Below are positions 18,254 through 26,296 of a stretch of DNA of 64,000 nucleotides, in pieces. A program made the translations under genes and the position numbers. The notes below the pieces were generated by a model. It did not search any database, was not told the DNA's origin, and saw nothing but the letters and a program-made list of their open reading frames with translations. Numbering within the stretch: position 1 is the stretch's first letter; every line of letters starts with the position of its first letter. Source of the stretch: Mangrovimicrobium sp048323675 (GTDB lineage: Bacteria; Pseudomonadota; Gammaproteobacteria; Pseudomonadales; Halieaceae); the NCBI RefSeq assembly GCF_048323675.1, contig NZ_JBLWFK010000001.1, positions 310,001 through 374,000 of the forward strand, in the 5' to 3' direction.

Positions 18254-19027
18254 CTACCCGGTGTCGCGGGTCGCCGCCAGCAGGGCCCGGAACAGGCGCT
18301 GCTGGCGCCGGGATTGCGGCAGGTATTCCGGGTGCCATTGCACCCCGATCACGAAACCGTTGCCCTCATGTTCAATGGCCTGGGTCACCCCATTGGGTTC
18401 ACAGGCGCTTACCCTGAGTCCTTTCCCCGGTTCTTTCACGCACTGCGCGTGCAGGGCGTTTACCTGGCATTCCCCGCTCTCCAGGATTTGCGCGAGGCGT
18501 GAACCGGCCTCTATGCGCACCCGCTTGCGCGGCAGCACGCTGCGCAGGTTGCGGGTGCCCTCCACGTAGAAGTGATCGATGCGCTGGTGCAGGGTGCCGC
18601 CCAGGGTGACGTTGATCAGTTGCGCCCCGCGGCAGATGCCCAGCAGCGGTTTGTTGCCTGCCAGCGCGTGGTGGACGAGGGCCCGTTCCATGGCGTCCCG
18701 CCCGGGGTCGTATTTTTCCCCGGAGTGGCGGGCGAACAGGATGCGCAGCAGCGCCAGCGGCAGTGCGACCAGCCAGTCGCGCAGCGAACTCGCAGCGGCG
18801 GTCTCTGCTGCAGCCTGCGGTAGCTCGCCGTAGTGCAGGGGGTCGATGTCGGAACCGCCGCCGATTACCAGGGCCGCGAGTTGCCCGGTATCGACCCTCG
18901 CACAGGGCCTGATCCGTCGCGGCCAGCCACCGGCGCGCCAGATGGCAAGTGCGGTCATGATCCAGGCCGCAAAGCCGCCGCGATCCGGCCCGGTGACGCC
19001 GATGACGGGTCGTTGCGCGCTGCGCAT
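18254..19027 (-). CDS. Class I glutamine amidotransferase (gamma-glutamyl-GABA hydrolase/PuuD-like)
   Basis: A 257 aa stand-alone class-I GATase/peptidase C26. The nucleophile elbow is LLGICRGAQLINVTLGGTLHQ with the catalytic Cys, and the His-Glu pair is in VIGVQWHPEYLP near the C-terminus. PuuD relatives cleave gamma-glutamyl amides. ATG 19027 (MRSAQRPVIGVTG) is chosen because the C26 fold begins there. It starts 5 nt after the amidoligase stop and is surely co-transcribed with it. The neighbour suggests it hydrolyses or edits the amide made by the amidoligase, rather than acting in putrescine catabolism. Confidence 0.85.
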   Translation of the reverse strand: MRSAQRPVIGVTGPDRGGFAAWIMTALAIWRAGGWPRRIRPCARVDTGQLAALVIGGGSDIDPLHYGELPQAAAETAAASSLRDWLVALPLALLRILFARHSGEKYDPGRDAMERALVHHALAGNKPLLGICRGAQLINVTLGGTLHQRIDHFYVEGTRNLRSVLPRKRVRIEAGSRLAQILESGECQVNALHAQCVKEPGKGLRVSACEPNGVTQAIEHEGNGFVIGVQWHPEYLPQSRRQQRLFRALLAATRDTG

Positions 19028-19032
19028 GGGCG

Positions 19033-20058
19033 TCAGGAGGCCAGGTACCTTTCCGCCAGCAGCGAGGTCAGTCGCCGCACCCAGCGGCTCGCCTGCGCCA
19101 GCCGGAATTCCTGGTAGTGATCCTGCCACGCGGCGATCAGGGCGCTGAGCAGGTCCTCGTCCTCGGCGATCCGTTCTATGTAGACCCAGCTGTTCCAGGC
19201 ACTGCTGACATGCCAGCCGGGTTCATTGATGCGACAGTCGGGCAGCCGGTAGTGGAACGCCGGGCGGCCCTTGACCAGCCGGCGTTCATCCTTTGGCAGC
19301 GCCGCTTCCACCCGCGGTGCGTCGAGGAAGTGGAAAATGGGCAACATGTCCAGGGCGCGGTTGCGGGTCGGGTTGTGCTCCAGGTAGTCGTCGATCAGCG
19401 CAGGTAAGTCCGGTCGATAGCCGGGCCGCAATACCAGTTCCATGTAATCCTGGGGAAAACGGTCGATATACGGCGTCAGGTAGCGCCGGGTGCGATCGAT
19501 TTCGCCGGCATCCACGAACCAGTCGTGGAGCAGCAGGAAGGACTGCAGTGAGCGCAGGATGCTGTCGCTGCCCTGATCGGCCAGCGAGGGGTTGATGTGC
19601 AGGCCGAAGGCGTAGGTCAGGGACTCGCCGGTACCCTCCGCGCCCATGCCCGCGAGGGTGCTCACCAGGTCATCGAGCAGTGACAGCTGGCGGAAGGGGA
19701 TCGGCTGGGTCACCACCTCACAGGGAATCAGGCCGCGGCTGGCGTTATCGATATTGGATTCGATTTCATGGGCGATGGAACCGGGGGAAAACTCCACGCC
19801 GAGTTGCTCCAGCCAGCCGCGATAGCGCCGGGACTTCAGCAGGTCCGCGTCGCGCTCGATTTTAAGGCGGCCGATATCGGAGTCGTGGAGAATCGCCTCG
19901 AAGGGGCTGAGCTTTTCGAGGGTGCCGCCGAGGGCCTCCTGCAGCGCCTCGGCGGTGGCTGTAATCGGCAGGTTGCCGAACTCGAATTCGAAACCCGCGG
20001 CGCGGTCTGCGCCGCTCGCGTCATTGTTGCGCGGCGGCAGAAGATAGGTCTGTGGCAT
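19033..20058 (-). CDS. Amidoligase-family enzyme (glutamine synthetase-like fold)
   Basis: A 341 aa protein matching the amidoligase family (GS/COOH-NH2 ligase superfamily). It has the N-terminal metal-binding ExE motif in GFEFEFGNL (about residues 23-31), the central motif YAFGLHINPSL (about residue 150) with the family histidine, and an acidic/arginine region QDYMELVLRPGYRPDL. Members are predicted to use ATP to form amide or isopeptide bonds on small molecules or peptides; substrates are largely unknown. Coupling to a class-I GATase is a described predicted association for this superfamily. Upstream, 62 bp away on the same strand, is a Cpx-like two-component system. Confidence 0.72.
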   Translation of the reverse strand: MPQTYLLPPRNNDASGADRAAGFEFEFGNLPITATAEALQEALGGTLEKLSPFEAILHDSDIGRLKIERDADLLKSRRYRGWLEQLGVEFSPGSIAHEIESNIDNASRGLIPCEVVTQPIPFRQLSLLDDLVSTLAGMGAEGTGESLTYAFGLHINPSLADQGSDSILRSLQSFLLLHDWFVDAGEIDRTRRYLTPYIDRFPQDYMELVLRPGYRPDLPALIDDYLEHNPTRNRALDMLPIFHFLDAPRVEAALPKDERRLVKGRPAFHYRLPDCRINEPGWHVSSAWNSWVYIERIAEDEDLLSALIAAWQDHYQEFRLAQASRWVRRLTSLLAERYLAS

Positions 20059-20120
20059 GCTTGGGAACCTCCGGGACTACCTGCAGTGTAGCCGCAATTG
20101 GGGACCGGGTTGCGGCAGGG

Positions 20121-21467
20121 TCAATCTTCCGCGGGCAATATGACGATCAGGCGCAGTCCACTGCCGGTGTTCTCGGCCCGCAATTCGCCGCCGTGTTGCA
20201 TTATCGCGCGCCGGGCGATGGTCAGGCCGAGGCCGTAACCGCCGCCTTCCCGGGTGCGGGCAGTGTCCACCCGGTAGAATTCGTCGAAGATACGCGACAG
20301 TTCCTCCTCCGGCACGCCCGGCCCGCGATCCTCCACGATGATCCGGTACAGTGCGCCGTCGCGCGCCAGCGAGACCCTCACCGTGGTATTCGCTGCGGTG
20401 TGCCGCAGGGCATTGCGAATCATGTTGTCGAAGCATTTCTGTAACAGGTCGCTGTGGCTGGCGACCAGCGCCTCCTCCAGTTCGCTGTGCAGCACCACCG
20501 CCTTGCCCGCGCTGCCACCCTCGAAGCTGGCGTCATCGCACAGTTGCTGTAGCAGGGGGACGATGTCGATGTGGTTGTCGAGGATGATGTTGTCCTGCTG
20601 GGAGGACAACAGCTGACCGATCAGCTCCTCCAGCCGTTCGGTATCGCGCTCCATCCGCTCGAGGTAGTCCTGGCGCTTGTCCGGAGCATCCAGGGCCAGC
20701 GCCAGGGCCACCCGCAGGCGCGCCAGCGGCGAGCGCAGCTCGTGGGAGACATCGCTGAGCAGGCGCCTCTGGGCCTGCATGCGGGCCTGCAGCTGCGCTG
20801 CCATGGCGTTGAAGTCGCGGGCCAGGGCGTCGGTTTCGTCGCCGCCCTGGGCGGACACCCGGATGCGGGTTTCCAGGTCGCCGTCGGCGAGCCGCCGCGA
20901 CGCGCGCCCCATCTCGCGCAAGCGGCTGGTGACCAGCCGCGAAAGGCCATAGCAGACCAGACCGCTGATCAGGACTGCCAGCAGCAGGCGCAGGCCGGGC
21001 TTGGCGCCCAGGATTCCCAGCAGCGGGTAGCGCGGCGGCGGCAGGGCGATTACCAGCCGCAGGATGCCGTCCTCGCGATACACCAGGTGGCCGAGCAGGT
21101 CCGCCTCCTTCGTGCGTTCGAAGGCCTTGCGGTTACCCCGGTCCAGCCGCCCGGCCAGTGCCTGGACCGGCGGGGGTACCTCCAGGTTGCGAATATCGCT
21201 GCCGTCGCGGCGCAGCAGCCACATGCGCAGGTGATGCTCCTGGCTGGTGCTCTCGATAATCACCGGCAGGGCGCCCAGCGGGGCGTTCTGCAGGCTGTAG
21301 ATCAGGCGCAGGATGGAGCGCCGCGGCGGACCGTCGTGCTGGTGCCGCTCCTGGTCGAGGAAGGGCAGGTCGTCGAAGTACTGGTTCGCCAGCATCCAAC
21401 TGCCCAGCACTGCTATCGATACCAGCCAGAAGCCGACAAAAATCTTGATGAACAGGCTAGTGCGCAT
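20121..21467 (-). CDS. CpxA-like sensor histidine kinase
   Basis: A 448 aa inner-membrane sensor. The N-terminal membrane segment (LFIKIFVGFWLVSIAVLGSWML) is followed by a periplasmic domain (about residues 30-155), a second membrane segment (LLLAVLISGLVCYGL), HAMP, a dimerisation/phosphoacceptor helix DVSHELRSPLARLRVALALA, and a HATPase_c domain with N box, DRGPGVPEEEL and GYGLGLTI. ATG 21467 is used instead of the longer frame, as MRTSLFIKIF begins the membrane anchor. It overlaps the upstream response regulator by 11 nt. The CpxA assignment rests on the divergent cpxP-like gene and on H-box similarity. Confidence 0.85.
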   Translation of the reverse strand: MRTSLFIKIFVGFWLVSIAVLGSWMLANQYFDDLPFLDQERHQHDGPPRRSILRLIYSLQNAPLGALPVIIESTSQEHHLRMWLLRRDGSDIRNLEVPPPVQALAGRLDRGNRKAFERTKEADLLGHLVYREDGILRLVIALPPPRYPLLGILGAKPGLRLLLAVLISGLVCYGLSRLVTSRLREMGRASRRLADGDLETRIRVSAQGGDETDALARDFNAMAAQLQARMQAQRRLLSDVSHELRSPLARLRVALALALDAPDKRQDYLERMERDTERLEELIGQLLSSQQDNIILDNHIDIVPLLQQLCDDASFEGGSAGKAVVLHSELEEALVASHSDLLQKCFDNMIRNALRHTAANTTVRVSLARDGALYRIIVEDRGPGVPEEELSRIFDEFYRVDTARTREGGGYGLGLTIARRAIMQHGGELRAENTGSGLRLIVILPAED

Positions 21468-22173
21468 GCCGGGGATCTTCGTTCTCCAGGGCGAACTGGT
21501 AGCCGGCGCCGCGCACACTGAGTATCAGGTTGTCGCCTCCCGCATCCGCCAGCTTGCGGCGAATCTTGCTGACGTGTACATCGACGCTGCGGTCGAAGGC
21601 GGCGAGGGGGCGTCCCAGCCCCTCCCTGCTCAGGGTGTCCTTGTCGACCACCTGACCGGCGTGCCGCAGCAGCACCCACAGGAGGTTGAACTCCGCGCTG
21701 GTCAGCGGCAGGGCCTGGCCGGCATGGTGGGCGGTGCGACTGGGCAGGTGCAGGTGGGTCTCCCCGGCCTCGATATCGTCGGCGCTGTCCGCTGCTTGCG
21801 GGCTTCCGGCGCGGCGCAGTATGGCCCGCAGGCGGGCGGCGAGTTCCCGCGGATTGCAGGGTTTTGGCAGGTAATCGTCGGCGCCCATCTCCAGGCCGAC
21901 AATGCGGTCGGTGTCCTCGCCGCGGGCGGTCAGCATCAGCACCGGGGTGTTGTCGAACTCGCGCAACTTGCGCAGCACGTCCAGGCCCTGCATGCCCGGG
22001 AGCATGATGTCCAGTACCAGCACATCGTAGTGCTGGTTGCGCAAATGCCGCACCGCCTCTGCGCCATCGTGGATGGCGTTGCAGGCCAGGCCCTGTGACA
22101 GCAGGTACTCCTGCAGCAGGGCGCAGAGTTCGCGGTCGTCGTCGATTATGAGTACCTGTTCTTGCATGGCCAT
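21457..22173 (-). CDS. CpxR-like OmpR-family response regulator
   Basis: A 238 aa regulator. The receiver domain has acidic pocket DDDREL, phospho-acceptor DVLVLDIMLPG (about residue 57) and the conserved Lys in LPKPCNPRELAAR; the C-terminal winged-helix DNA-binding domain has FDRSVDVHVSKIRRKL. Two adjacent start codons are possible (22173 and 22167); neither has a strong ribosome binding site. It is first in a minus-strand operon with the sensor, the amidoligase and the GATase, and divergent from a CpxP/Spy-like gene that is a likely target. Confidence 0.86.
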   Translation of the reverse strand: MAMQEQVLIIDDDRELCALLQEYLLSQGLACNAIHDGAEAVRHLRNQHYDVLVLDIMLPGMQGLDVLRKLREFDNTPVLMLTARGEDTDRIVGLEMGADDYLPKPCNPRELAARLRAILRRAGSPQAADSADDIEAGETHLHLPSRTAHHAGQALPLTSAEFNLLWVLLRHAGQVVDKDTLSREGLGRPLAAFDRSVDVHVSKIRRKLADAGGDNLILSVRGAGYQFALENEDPRHAH

Positions 22174-22209
22174 AGTCTGTGCAAGCCTTTGTGCTTTGTC
22201 ACCAGCAAT

Positions 22210-22223
22210 TAACAAATCTTTAC
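22210..22223 (-). promoter_or_regulatory. Possible CpxR-box-like site
   Basis: TAAC-N5-TTTAC on the plus strand resembles the reverse complement of the CpxR box GTAAA-N5-GTAA with one mismatch. A further TTTAC occurs at 22240-22244. It lies in the gap between the response regulator and the divergent cpxP-like gene, where such a site is expected. Short motif, so modest support. Confidence 0.35.
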
Positions 22224-22319
22224 CGGTATGGGGGAGAGCTTTACGCGGCCTGCGACTACATTGGCTGGTAACCGGATGGCATTGCCCCGGCTTTCGATTT
22301 GGCTACAGGAGAAATAGTG

Positions 22320-22796
22320 ATGAGAACCAGTCTGTCAAAAATTCTACCCGGCACGCTGCTTGCCGCAACGATGCTGGTTTCTGCAGTCGCCTGGTCAGGT
22401 GGCCCGCACCCGGGTATGGGCCCCGGATTCGGCGACGGGCGGATGCTGATGCATCTCGCCGACAAGCTGGAACTGAGCGATACCCAGCGCGGGGAGATCA
22501 GGACCCTGGTTTCCGCCTCGCGGGATAGCGGCAAGGCGGACTTCGAGCGGATGCGCGAAATCGACAAATCGCTGCGCGACATGCGCACGGCCTTTAACGC
22601 GGACGAGGCCCGCAAACTCAGCACGGAACTGGGTGAGATCAGTGCGCGGGTAGCCTACCGCATGGCTGAAACCAACGCCGGTGTCTACGCGGTACTAACC
22701 CCCGAGCAGCAAGCCGAGCTCGATGCAATGGCCGCGAAGCGCCCTGAACGTGGTGAGCGCAAGGGCCCGCCTCCGCCTTCCTCCGAAGCGGAATAA
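22320..22796 (+). CDS. CpxP/Spy-family periplasmic protein
   Basis: A 158 aa exported helical protein. A signal peptide (MRTSLSKILPGTLLAATMLVSAVAWSG) is followed by a Gly/Met/Pro-rich segment and two LTxxQ-like motifs, LSDTQRGEI (degenerate) and LTPEQQAEL. Family members chaperone periplasmic proteins or inhibit CpxA. ATG 22320 has an AGGAG site just upstream. The divergent orientation next to a CpxRA-like pair supports the role; the acidic/proline C-terminus (GPPPPSSEAE) is unremarkable. Confidence 0.82.
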   Translation: MRTSLSKILPGTLLAATMLVSAVAWSGGPHPGMGPGFGDGRMLMHLADKLELSDTQRGEIRTLVSASRDSGKADFERMREIDKSLRDMRTAFNADEARKLSTELGEISARVAYRMAETNAGVYAVLTPEQQAELDAMAAKRPERGERKGPPPPSSEAE

Positions 22797-22944
22797 ATCA
22801 CACCCCAAGGTCCATTTCCCGGCGCGGGCTGACCCCCTGCAGAACGCGCCGGGTATTTTATCCCGCCTTTTGCAATCCGGGTTCCAGCGTGGAATCCCTG
22901 TGGTAGAGTGCCTTTCCAGATTGTCGTCACGGGAGACTCACACC

Positions 22945-23469
22945 ATGCGCTGGGAAGATATCGACAAGCAAATGTGTTCGGTGGCGCGCACACTGTCCGT
23001 GGTCGGCGAACGCTGGACCATGCTGATCATCCGCGACGCCTTCCTCGGCACCCGCCGCTTCGACCAGTTCCAGGCCAATCTCGACATTACCCGTCACCGT
23101 CTTTCCGAGCGCCTGGGCAAGCTGGTGGAAGCGGGCGTGTTGGTGAAGGTGCCCTACAGCGACCGGCCGGTGCGCTACGAATACCGCCTTACCCGCAAGG
23201 GCCTGGGCCTGTACCCGGTGTTGCTGGCGATGGGCCGCTGGGGCGACGAATGGATGGACGAAGGGGAGGGCGCACCGCTCGAATACATCCACCAGAAATG
23301 CGGCCACAAGATGCACCCGGTCCTGTCCTGCAGCGAATGCCACGCGCCCCTGCGACCGGAGGAAGTGACGCCGCGGATGGGGGCTCCCCTGCAACTGCTG
23401 GCCGACGAAGTGGCGGCTGGCGCCGCGCTGCCCGAAGGCATGGGCGCACTGCTCAGCGTCAAGCGCTAG
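22945..23469 (+). CDS. HxlR-family transcriptional regulator with C-terminal cysteine cluster
   Basis: A 174 aa winged-helix regulator. Typical HxlR core: CSVARTLSVVGERWTMLIIRDAFLGTRRFDQF, ITRHRLSERLGKLVEAGVLVKVPYSDRPVRYEYRLT. Beyond the usual about 110 residues, a C-terminal extension carries CGHKMHPVLSCSECHAP, which could bind zinc. The N-terminal Cys (MCSVA) is the position used for redox or aldehyde sensing in some relatives. ATG 22945 follows GGGAGACTCACACC. Regulated targets are not evident. Confidence 0.85.
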   Translation: MRWEDIDKQMCSVARTLSVVGERWTMLIIRDAFLGTRRFDQFQANLDITRHRLSERLGKLVEAGVLVKVPYSDRPVRYEYRLTRKGLGLYPVLLAMGRWGDEWMDEGEGAPLEYIHQKCGHKMHPVLSCSECHAPLRPEEVTPRMGAPLQLLADEVAAGAALPEGMGALLSVKR

Positions 23470-23580
23470 GTCTGCCGCTGTTTTACCAGGCTGAGGGGCT
23501 TGGCCGGACGGATCTGTGCTGGGCATGGGTGCCGTACCTGCAGGTTCTGCAGCCACAGCAGGAATGACGCCAATTGAATC

Positions 23581-24480
23581 TCACTGGGATCCCGCTGGTG
23601 CGGCTTCACGCACGGCCTGCATCCGCTGGCACATGTCCGCGGCGCCCTGCGCGACCCGGGTGGTCGGTCGCTGGATCAGGTCCGGGTTGATGTGCACCAG
23701 CGCGTTGTGGCGCACGGCGCGCAGGTCGGGAAAACGCCGCCAGTCATCCAGCCATTCCGGCCGGGAGCGGTCCATGCCGCTGGCGATAATGACGTCGGGA
23801 TCGGCGCCGAGCACGGCTTCGAGGTTGATCCGCGGCGCCAGTGTGGGCAGTGCGGCGAACACGTTTTCACCGCCGCACAGGGCGATCACCTGGCTGATCA
23901 GGTGCTCGCCGTTGATGGTCTGCAGGGGATCGTTCCAGATCTGGTAAAACGCGCGCAGGGCTGTTCCCGACGCGTATTGCCGGCGCAGGTCTGCGATCTG
24001 CTGTTCAAAGGCGGCGGCCGCAGCGTCTGCCTGCGCCGCACTGCCGGCCAGCCTGCCGATGTCGCGAATACTGTTGGCAATCCCGCTGAAATTACGCGGT
24101 TCGCTGACGTAGACCGGGAAGCCCAGCCGCTGCAGCTTGGCCAGGCCGTTCACGCCGTTGCCTGAACCCCACAGGATCACCAGGTCCGGAGACAGCGCGG
24201 CCACCTCCTCGAGACTCCAGGCAAACGCGCTGCCGACCTCGGGCAGCTCGCGGGCTTCCGGGGGGTAGTTGCTGTAGCTGACCGCAGCGACCAGGCGGTC
24301 GCCGGCGCCGGCGCTGAAGACGTTTTCCACGATGTGCGGCGCCAGGGCGACAATGCGGCGGGCGGGTTGTTCGAGGCGCACCTCGCGGCCCAGGGAATCC
24401 ACCGCGGCGACCTGGGCGCCGGCGAGGGCCGGGAGCAGGGCGGCAAGCGCCGCACACAGTCTGGCGAGGCGGGCGAGCAT
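23581..24480 (-). CDS. btuF: Periplasmic cobalamin-binding protein (BtuF)
   Basis: Substrate-binding subunit of a B12 ABC importer; 299 aa. Signal peptide MLARLARLCAALAALLPALAGAQV, then the TroA/BtuF fold: RIVALAPHIVENVFSAGAGDRLVA, LSPDLVILWGSG, NPDLIQRPTTRV. It is the last gene of the minus-strand B12 operon, and its ATG overlaps the btuD stop (ATGA). Confidence 0.88.
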   Translation of the reverse strand: MLARLARLCAALAALLPALAGAQVAAVDSLGREVRLEQPARRIVALAPHIVENVFSAGAGDRLVAAVSYSNYPPEARELPEVGSAFAWSLEEVAALSPDLVILWGSGNGVNGLAKLQRLGFPVYVSEPRNFSGIANSIRDIGRLAGSAAQADAAAAAFEQQIADLRRQYASGTALRAFYQIWNDPLQTINGEHLISQVIALCGGENVFAALPTLAPRINLEAVLGADPDVIIASGMDRSRPEWLDDWRRFPDLRAVRHNALVHINPDLIQRPTTRVAQGAADMCQRMQAVREAAPAGSQ

Positions 24481-25262
24481 CAGCGCTGGATGACCACCGG
24501 GCGACCGGATACCGGGTGGGGAATGACCTCCACCGGAACTGCAAACACCGCGTCGAATACCGGGCCGGTCAGGACCTCGGCGGGACTGCCGCAGGCATAC
24601 TGGCTGCCATCGCGCATGACCAGCAGGCGGTCGACATTGGCGGACAGCAGGTTGAAATCGTGACTGGCGATAATCACCGCGCAGCCGCTGGCGGCCATGC
24701 CCGCAACCACCTCCATGACCATGCGCTGGTGGGAGGGGTCCAGCGCCGCGCTGGGTTCGTCGAGTAGCAGCAGGCGGGCCGCCGAGTCCTCGGGCCGCCA
24801 CAACTGGGCTGCGGCGCGGGCCAGTTGCACCCGCTGCTTTTCGCCGCCGGACAACTGGGTGTAAGGCCGCTGGCGCAGCGCCGCGGTATCGGTCGCCGCC
24901 AGCACTTCCTCGAGGACCGCCCGGTCCGCGGCCCGGCCGGAGGCGTGGGGGATGCGTCCCAGCAGGATCACTTCCTCCACGCTGAAGGGAAAATTCAGCG
25001 CTGCGTGCTGGGTCTGTACCGCGAGGGCGCGGGCGCGCTGCAGCCGGGGCCAGTCCGCCAGTTCCCTGCCGGCCAGTGTGACTGTGCCGCCGTTGCCCGG
25101 GAGGCTGCCTGCCACGCAGTGCAACAGGCTGCTTTTGCCCGCGCCGTTGGGCCCCACCAGGCCGAGGGTCTCCCCGGCCGCGAGCTGGAAGTGAATGTCT
25201 CGCAGCAGCGGCGCGCCATAGGGCGCGGCACTCAGGTGCTGGACGTCGAGCAGGGCCGTCAT
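24480..25262 (-). CDS. btuD: Cobalamin ABC transporter ATP-binding protein
   Basis: A 260 aa ATPase with Walker A GPNGAGKSS, signature LSGGEKQRVQLARA, Walker B LLLLDEPSAAL and the switch His in IIASHDFNLL. The sequence alone resembles both BtuD and HmuV (heme); the riboswitch-controlled operon with cobQ, cobO and btuB points to B12. It overlaps both neighbours by a few nt. Confidence 0.88.
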   Translation of the reverse strand: MTALLDVQHLSAAPYGAPLLRDIHFQLAAGETLGLVGPNGAGKSSLLHCVAGSLPGNGGTVTLAGRELADWPRLQRARALAVQTQHAALNFPFSVEEVILLGRIPHASGRAADRAVLEEVLAATDTAALRQRPYTQLSGGEKQRVQLARAAAQLWRPEDSAARLLLLDEPSAALDPSHQRMVMEVVAGMAASGCAVIIASHDFNLLSANVDRLLVMRDGSQYACGSPAEVLTGPVFDAVFAVPVEVIPHPVSGRPVVIQR

Positions 25263-26296
25263 CAGCCCATCCCGTAGTCGCGGCGGCGCCGCAGCAGGGA
25301 GACGAAAAAAGGCACCCCGACCAGCGCGGTGACCACCCCGACCGGCAGTTCGGTGGGTGCGATGACCGTACGTGCCAGGGTATCGGCGACCAGCAGCAGG
25401 ATGGCCCCGGCGAGGGCCGAGGCGGGCAGCAGGTACCGGTGATTGGGGCCGATCAGCAGCCGCACCATGTGCGGCACCACCAGGCCGACGAAGGCGATGG
25501 TGCCCGCCAGTGCCACGGAACAGCCGACCGCCAGCGCCACCAGCAGGATAATCAGGCTCTTGGTGCGCTCCACATCGACCCCCAGGTAGCGCGCCTCGGA
25601 TTCCCCCAGCAGCAGGGCGTTGAGTGCGGTGGCGAAGCGCGGCAGCGCGACACAGCAGGCCAGCGTCGCAACCAGTGCCACGGCGGTGCGCGGGTAGTCC
25701 GCGCCGTCCAGGCCGCCCATGCGCCAGAGGCTGATCCGGCGCAGGGTTTCATTGCTGGAGAACAGCTCGAGAATGTTGCCGCAGGCGCCGGCCAGGGCGG
25801 TGATGGCAATGCCCGCCAGCAACATGGTGGCGACCGAGGTGCCGGTGTCCACCCGCGCCAGCCGGTAGACCACCAGCACGGCGACGATGCCGCCGCTGAA
25901 GGCGCCCACGGAAACCAGGCTGAGCCCGCCGATGCCCTCGGTCCAGTGGCCGGCGAGGGCGATGACCAGGCTGGCGCCGAGGGTCGCACCGGCAGTCACG
26001 CCGATCAGCGAGGGATCCGCCAGCGGATTGCGGAAGATGCCCTGCATGGCGGCGCCGCTGATGCCCAGCATGGCGCCCACCAGCGCTGCCATCAGCGCCC
26101 GCGGCAGGCGAATCTGCTGCACGATGGCTGTGGCCTGCCCGCCCTGTTCGGGATTGAACAGGGCGGCGAGGCTCTGTTCCAGCCCCAGGCTGACACTGCC
26201 GAGGGACAGCGCCGCCAGCAGTGCGAGCGGCAGCATTACCAGTTGCACCAGCAACAGGCTGCGGGCGCGGGCGCTGCGGCTGCTGTTCAGCTGCAT
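25262..26296 (-). CDS. btuC: Cobalamin ABC transporter permease (FecCD family)
   Basis: A 344 aa integral membrane permease with about ten hydrophobic segments. FecCD hallmarks are RLPRALMAALVGAMLGISGAAMQGIFRNPLADPSLIGVTAGA and GTIAFVGLVVPHMVRLLIGPNHRYLLPASAL. ATG 26296 gives a 10 nt overlap with cobQ; an in-frame GTG at 26305 is an alternative start. Confidence 0.88.
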   Translation of the reverse strand: MQLNSSRSARARSLLLVQLVMLPLALLAALSLGSVSLGLEQSLAALFNPEQGGQATAIVQQIRLPRALMAALVGAMLGISGAAMQGIFRNPLADPSLIGVTAGATLGASLVIALAGHWTEGIGGLSLVSVGAFSGGIVAVLVVYRLARVDTGTSVATMLLAGIAITALAGACGNILELFSSNETLRRISLWRMGGLDGADYPRTAVALVATLACCVALPRFATALNALLLGESEARYLGVDVERTKSLIILLVALAVGCSVALAGTIAFVGLVVPHMVRLLIGPNHRYLLPASALAGAILLLVADTLARTVIAPTELPVGVVTALVGVPFFVSLLRRRRDYGMG

